Below are positions 60,087 through 64,000 of a DNA stretch of 64,000 nt, piece after piece. The notes below the pieces were generated by a model. It saw only the letters and a program-made list of their open reading frames with translations, did no database searches and had not been told where the DNA came from. The position numbers and the translations under genes were made by a program. Source of the DNA: Bacteroidota bacterium (GTDB lineage: Bacteria > Bacteroidota > Bacteroidia > Flavobacteriales > Weeksellaceae); contig JAHIQD010000020.1 in NCBI GenBank assembly GCA_018902795.1, forward strand, positions 186,001 through 250,000, in the 5' to 3' direction. Every line of letters starts with the position of its first letter. The stretch's first letter is position 1.

Positions 60087-60110
60087 AACTGCTTCATTTC
60101 TGAAGCAGTT
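60087..60110 (-). terminator. Terminator after DUF6266 copy 3
   Basis: AACTGCTTCA pairs with TGAAGCAGTT around a four-base loop; the minus strand continues with T. Confidence 0.88.
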
Positions 60111-60133
60111 CCTGACAAGACTATTCAATCACT

Positions 60134-60775
60134 CTACGCAATCGACACAGATCCCAAATAAACGCTGTTTGAGACTTTTGAGCCATCTTCGGAGATAAAT
60201 CCTAGATAGACTTCAAGATTTTCACCTGAATACTCTACAGGCAGGTTTAGAAGCGCTGAACCGGCTGACCTCGCTGGACCCGCAGTTGTAAATACCGCTT
60301 CCCCTCTAACTGCATTAATCGCTACGATCAAAGCTTTGTCGGTCGCCATTGCACTTCCGGTTCCGGAATTGTTTGTCCAGGTAATGTCAAGTTCTGCAGC
60401 AGTTGTTGAAACTGCGGCCCCATCTGCCGGGGTTGTTAAGTTCCCTCTGGATACCAATGCGTTTGGATAATCAATCGCAAAGTTTGGATACACACCAGTG
60501 ATCGCGTTGTTCAAATTGTAGGACATTGCAGCATTAAACTGTGTCATGCCTGAAGCGTACTGTCTGAAGGTTACTTTCAGGAAGTCAGTCATTGGCTGTA
60601 AGAACCTCAACACTGTTGAGAATTTGGAACGCTGGTCTACCTGACCTGGTGTTCTAGGGTTTGCTACACTTGAAGGTTTGATGCGGAGATAATCAATACC
60701 TTTCCAATTTGCGCCTATTACGTTTCCTACTTTGCCTGAAAGACCTCCCAGGATTCCCTGTCTTATTTTTCCCAT
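60134..60775 (-). CDS. DUF6266 family protein, copy 3
   Basis: 213 residues. The clearest family member: MGKIRQGILGGLSGKVGNVIGANWKGIDYLRIKPSSVANPRTPGQVDQRSKF, then a helical segment and an Ig-like C-terminal half (TWTNNSGTGSAMATDKALIVAINAVRGEAVF). No signal peptide. Function unknown. Confidence 0.9.
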   Translation of the reverse strand: MGKIRQGILGGLSGKVGNVIGANWKGIDYLRIKPSSVANPRTPGQVDQRSKFSTVLRFLQPMTDFLKVTFRQYASGMTQFNAAMSYNLNNAITGVYPNFAIDYPNALVSRGNLTTPADGAAVSTTAAELDITWTNNSGTGSAMATDKALIVAINAVRGEAVFTTAGPARSAGSALLNLPVEYSGENLEVYLGFISEDGSKVSNSVYLGSVSIA

Positions 60776-61278
60776 TTTGATATTATTTATTGTTGAATTA
60801 ATAGATGTTCGGACTTGGTACGGAGTTCACTTGGTTCCGACCTTCCAATACTAAGATACGTCAAGGATTGTGCAAGTTAAGAGCAATGGTGAGGGTTGCA
60901 GTTCTTTGCATTCCTTATCAATTAAAATTTTGGTCAGCAGCTATCCTGTCATAAAAAATGACATTTAAATCAAGATAAAGAAGTAAGGGATCTATCTTTT
61001 AGCAGGAACTGTGATTAGGAAAACTTATTTGATGGAAAATTTTTCAAAAGAAAAAAAGAAAAAAAAGAAAGTGCTCTACCCTTCAGGAAGGAAAATGCAG
61101 TGCAATATTTTTTTGAAAAAAATATGGCCGTATTTTATTTCACGGCGGGATTTTTTTCAAAAAACCCGTAAGGGCCTGATATTGTCGCAGCATTTTCCTG
61201 ACGGTATACCTTTACTTTCTTTTTTTGTTTTTTTTCTGGTAACCCATCTTGGGTTTTATAAGTAATTTTAAGATAAAA
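60776..61278. other. Intergenic stretch with an 11-bp repeat
   Basis: CGGACTT at 60810 and CGGAGTT at 60821 are 11 bp apart, upstream of the DUF6266 gene, recalling the array at 18008. An A-rich, low-complexity stretch around 61045-61070 precedes the next gene. No gene seen. Confidence 0.4.
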
Positions 61279-61935
61279 ATGGCAAGAAGAAAAGAAAGAC
61301 CTAAATTCGAACATAAGGCAGGAACGTTGGAATATTTTCATTGTCTGCAATCCATGTCGAAGTGGAGCGAGTTGCTATACAACATCAAGAATGGTAAGCC
61401 TTATAATGATTTCCTGCTGACACTCATTGAAAATGACTTTTACAACGCTGAAGGCGGCATAAAGATTAACAAGGTTGCACAACTGACCGGTTTCCCTACA
61501 ACTAAAGTTACGAAATGGCTGAAGGAAATCTATGATGATATTTTCATCTGTAATGAGGAACAACCTGAACTGTTCTGTAAACCGCATGAAATCACGGTAA
61601 CGCTTTCATGTGCATACTTTGACTCATATGGGAATTTTACTCTCAGTCTACCATCGATACCCAGAAAAGGTGAAACATTCATGTTCCATTTCATGAAAGC
61701 GCTGGTGGGTACCGATTACTTTTTTGTAGAGAGTGTGTCGTATGAAATCGAAGCAAACACTACATCAATCTGTATTTTTCTGAAAGGTGGGGTTTATAGC
61801 GAATACCGAGAATTTGCGTTATCCAAGGCTAAGTTTGAAGGCCGTATCAGATATATGGATGAAGTTGATTTGTTAGACAGTCAAATCGATGACCTGTTGC
61901 GTGGAAAAACGCACCGCCAGGTTCTGAATGAATAA
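61279..61935 (+). CDS. Hypothetical protein with HTH-like segment
   Basis: 218 residues from the ATG at 61279 (MARRKERPKFEHKAGTLEYF). The segment GGIKINKVAQLTGFPTTKVTKWLKEIYDDI has helix-turn-helix spacing. Similar proteins occur in Bacteroidota mobile elements, but I cannot name the family. A cysteine pair and a beta-rich second half (HEITVTLSCAYFDSYGNFTLSLPS) follow. Confidence 0.75.
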   Translation: MARRKERPKFEHKAGTLEYFHCLQSMSKWSELLYNIKNGKPYNDFLLTLIENDFYNAEGGIKINKVAQLTGFPTTKVTKWLKEIYDDIFICNEEQPELFCKPHEITVTLSCAYFDSYGNFTLSLPSIPRKGETFMFHFMKALVGTDYFFVESVSYEIEANTTSICIFLKGGVYSEYREFALSKAKFEGRIRYMDEVDLLDSQIDDLLRGKTHRQVLNE

Positions 61936-62633
61936 AGGAAGCCGTTGGAAAGACAGCGGTATGACGGGGCGGAGGAACGACGCAACGGCATACTGCTGTG
62001 AGCGGTGACGGAAGCTCGCAGACGGCAGGAATGAATTGGGATTAAAAATCCAAGAAGGGAATGCCGGCTGTGTGCTGGAGGAACATGGGAAAGTTGTGGG
62101 AAAATTATTAAGACTGACTTTGTCTTTGCATTCCGCCTTGTTTCTTTCGATTTGGAAAACTGCCCGTCGATTTATGACGCGTGCCAAAAAGCGTGCGGAG
62201 GGGTGGCCAGCAGCAGGGGTATAAGCGCAGGGATTGGTGCTGTATACTCCTGCGGATGTGGGACTGCACACCTTAGAAAAAAGCCGGAACGGAGTGTAGG
62301 CGCACTAAACAAGAAGGTGCACCCAACCCGACCAGCGGCACGCCGAAACAGGTGGGTGTATATTTTTTCAGACGCGAAGGAAAAGTTGAGGGCTGAAAAA
62401 TATACTCCCACGATGAGGGCTTTTTTGTGACACAAAGGCTGTAGGCAAATGCAACCCCGAACCGCAAAAAAATATAGCCACCTGGCATTGCCGCTGCATT
62501 TTTTTTGTGGTGAGCTTTGTATAGGGTTGTCAGTTGCCGGAAGACTGCAGAGCTCGCAAAAAGCCCGAACACCATATAACCGCCCTTAGGATAATCTGCC
62601 CGAGTTGAAGTTTCGGTTTCAGTCCGCTATATT
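61936..62633. other. GC-richer intergenic region with a long inverted repeat
   Basis: No convincing gene, though several short frames exist on both strands. Base composition is unlike the flanks. The inverted repeat at 62352-62411 is the main structure; text such as ATAACCGCCCTTAGGATAATC near its right part is a conserved spacer-like sequence of Bacteroidota mobile elements as far as I recall. Confidence 0.45.
62352..62411. repeat. Long inverted repeat
   Basis: GTGGGTGTATATTTTTTCAG (62352-62371) and CTGAAAAATATACTCCCAC (62393-62411), almost perfectly complementary (one mismatch, one extra T), 21-base loop. Confidence 0.75.
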
Positions 62634-62909
62634 CTAATCGCTGTCAAATGAGATTCGGAAATTGTCATTGTACAGTTCAGGATTGTCTTTCAATTTTCCA
62701 ATTACTTCTAAGGAAAAGTGTGGTGAATCGAAGGTGGATTGTCCATCCTCATGATCAAGCAGAAATTTTCCGTCTTTATAAATTACCAGTTCATTTTCAG
62801 AAAAGTTTGAATCCGCATTGCCATAAGTTACCCGCAGGATGTCGCCTACAAATATCTTATTATTGTTTTTATCCTTAATGCCTGTAAAATGTCTCTGTAA
62901 ATCCTTCAT
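62634..62909 (-). CDS. YopX-like protein
   Basis: 91 residues: HFTGIKDKNNNKIFVGDILRV, LVIYKDGKFLLDHEDGQ, LEVIGKLKDNPELYND. This is the pattern of the YopX family found in phages and mobile elements. Function unknown. Confidence 0.85.
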   Translation of the reverse strand: MKDLQRHFTGIKDKNNNKIFVGDILRVTYGNADSNFSENELVIYKDGKFLLDHEDGQSTFDSPHFSLEVIGKLKDNPELYNDNFRISFDSD

Positions 62910-62963
62910 GCCTTTCGATTATTTGGTTTCCAGTAACACCGTTATTGATCTATGGTACTGAAT

Positions 62964-63482
62964 TTATGTTTTGATTTTATGTCCGCTATTCTTTTTTTTA
63001 TCTAACTGATACAACAACTTATCAGATTTTTCGAAGGGTATTTTCTTTTCGTCGCATTTGATGCGTAATTCAGTGAGATATTTCAGATAATATTCAATCT
63101 GCTGATCTATATTGGAGAAGTAGGTTTTTAAATCATCGTTCATTAAAAAACGGTAGGCACGCTGGTCAATGATCTGGTAGATATTGGGGTTTTTGAATCT
63201 TAAGATTGTGGAAGCCATTGGCAATCTTATCCCGGGAGTATCAAGCAGTTTCCATAGCAGTTCCTTTGTTAAATCGATATTGATTTCTTTATCTTCTTTG
63301 CTGATTTGATTTAACAGATTCAATGTTTCAGGGTTCAGTTCAGAATATCTGTTTACTTTCCAAAGAACGATTTCGTTGATGGTTTCCTGGGTAAAGTCTT
63401 CAAATAAACCTTCTAATTTTTCTGTCAGCTTCGGTTGATATTTATAGTCTTTCAGTGAAGTATCAATCTCACCAATTTGCAT
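62964..63482 (-). CDS. HhH-like hypothetical protein
   Basis: 172 residues from the ATG at 63482 (MQIGEIDTSLKDY), which lies directly after the stop of the upstream gene; a longer start overlapping that gene is less likely. The motif TPGIRLPMASTILRFKNPNIYQIIDQRAYRFL resembles the helix-hairpin-helix and following strand of HhH-GPD DNA glycosylase-like proteins, though the catalytic lysine is not seen. Function unknown. Confidence 0.78.
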   Translation of the reverse strand: MQIGEIDTSLKDYKYQPKLTEKLEGLFEDFTQETINEIVLWKVNRYSELNPETLNLLNQISKEDKEINIDLTKELLWKLLDTPGIRLPMASTILRFKNPNIYQIIDQRAYRFLMNDDLKTYFSNIDQQIEYYLKYLTELRIKCDEKKIPFEKSDKLLYQLDKKKNSGHKIKT

Positions 63483-63483
63483 A

Positions 63484-63783
63484 TCACTGATTGTCTTCTT
63501 CCCACCCGAGTTCTTCATCTGCTATTCTGTTTAAGTTTTTAATTGATTCCGCTGCATCCAGTAATGGTGTCATCAACGCGACAATTTTCTGTACATTGGG
63601 GTCATTTACCGACCGTAATAATTTCATGTTAAATTCCATTACATCCCCTTTTTCGTATGCTTCTTTGAGGTGAGACAGTTCTCCTTCCCATACCAGGTTG
63701 AGGGCACTTGTGAATAACAACTGTTCTGCTTCGTATAGATTATTGATTGTTTCTAAAAGGTGTTTTCTGTATTCGTGTGTCAT
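63484..63783 (-). CDS. Small hypothetical protein
   Basis: 99 residues, all-helical, acidic (EAEQLLFTSALNLVWEGELSHLKEAYEKGDVMEFNM). No family recognised. One base separates it from the next gene on the same strand, so an operon with the HhH-like gene is likely; an antitoxin-like or immunity-like partner is possible but speculative. Confidence 0.78.
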   Translation of the reverse strand: MTHEYRKHLLETINNLYEAEQLLFTSALNLVWEGELSHLKEAYEKGDVMEFNMKLLRSVNDPNVQKIVALMTPLLDAAESIKNLNRIADEELGWEEDNQ

Positions 63784-63865
63784 CGTTATAGTGCTTTATC
63801 ATTAAATCAGCTAAATTATGAACTACCAATAATCAAGTATTTTTTGGACTTATGATGTTTGTATT

Positions 63866-64000
63866 TCAGTGTTTCCATTTGAAGTATTTGAAAGTAGTAT
63901 TGTTCCGCTCTCCATCTTTACCATACCCACCACTATACTGCTGGCCGTCCAACTCTACAAAAGATTCGCTGCCGTAGGTTTCAAATGAAAATAAATCCCC
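63866..64000 (-). CDS. C-terminal end of a gene entering from the window edge
   Basis: 44 codons in frame on the minus strand (GDLFSFETYGSESFVELDGQ, YSGGYGKDGERNNTTFKYFK, then WKH and stop). The 5' part lies beyond the window. No family can be given. Confidence 0.55.
   Translation of the reverse strand, partial: GDLFSFETYGSESFVELDGQQYSGGYGKDGERNNTTFKYFKWKH

Noticed and set aside
62036..62575. Short frames on both strands in the GC-rich gap
   Set aside because: Overlap each other, no start context, composition fits a structured non-coding region.

Overview
The window looks like chromosomal DNA from a flavobacterium close to Chryseobacterium (family Weeksellaceae, phylum Bacteroidota). Three signs support this: promoters with the Bacteroidota -7 box TAnnTTTG and little Shine-Dalgarno sequence, three secreted proteins ending in a type IX secretion (T9SS) type A sorting domain, and families typical of the group (DUF6266, FISUMP, DUF6428, endonuclease I with FN3). 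I recognised no rRNA, tRNA or CRISPR array.

Layout. 1-6.6 kb is ordinary core genome: a PD-(D/E)XK-type nuclease/helicase subunit cut by the window edge, a lipoprotein, rsmG, a class I aminotransferase, a COG1579/Nif3-like gene pair and a voltage-sensor potassium channel. 6.7-12.4 kb holds secreted and stress proteins, two oxidoreductases and a small-RNA-like locus at 10.05 kb. 12.5-16.0 kb is a block of minus-strand accessory genes (MepB-like, a frameshifted small gene, DUF695, a TonB-C-domain protein) that share leader-like repeats. 16.3-33.4 kb has a TSUP permease, a DUF6266-like gene, three T9SS cargo proteins, a stand-alone MnmA C-terminal domain protein, VOC proteins, an M20 amidohydrolase, an SDR, and a transsulfuration PLP enzyme divergent from an Lrp/AsnC regulator. 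A second copy of the 10-kb small-RNA locus lies at 25.7 kb.

33.6-46.9 kb is mosaic: a decayed signal-peptide gene, a TrpF-like gene, an intact IS3-family element next to a 5'-truncated serine hydrolase, a regulator/SMR/GNAT/CAT-like group, a 1.3-kb zone of mixed repeats, another DUF6266-like gene, a small Cys-rich protein, and an AT-rich HEAT-repeat gene enclosed by palindromic repeats and a partial duplication of the acr3 3' end. 47.0-50.1 kb is a complete arsenic operon (arsR, DUF6428, GNAT, arsC, acr3). 50.7-57.6 kb carries an amidohydrolase/ankyrin pair, an AraC regulator, 3-methyladenine glycosylase, a FISUMP protein and a hipBA module. 57.7-59.9 kb is a nested IS3-family junction. 60.1-64 kb has a third DUF6266 protein and a mobile-element-like group (YopX-like and HhH-like genes).

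The most unusual signals are regulatory. Two loci (10.05 and 25.7 kb) share an operator half-site, a -7 box, an identical-looking transcript start (ATGAyTTTTTAGwAGTT) and a strong terminator about 75-80 nt later, with no real ORF. The same palindrome at the same 21-bp distance from a -7 box drives the Cys-rich protein at 44.6 kb. Separately, TTTGTCCC direct repeats 11 bp apart sit 42 bp from the -7 box of both secreted adhesin genes. Perfect hairpin repeats built from AACCTTGTCAAGGTT flank the HEAT gene and the ars operon.
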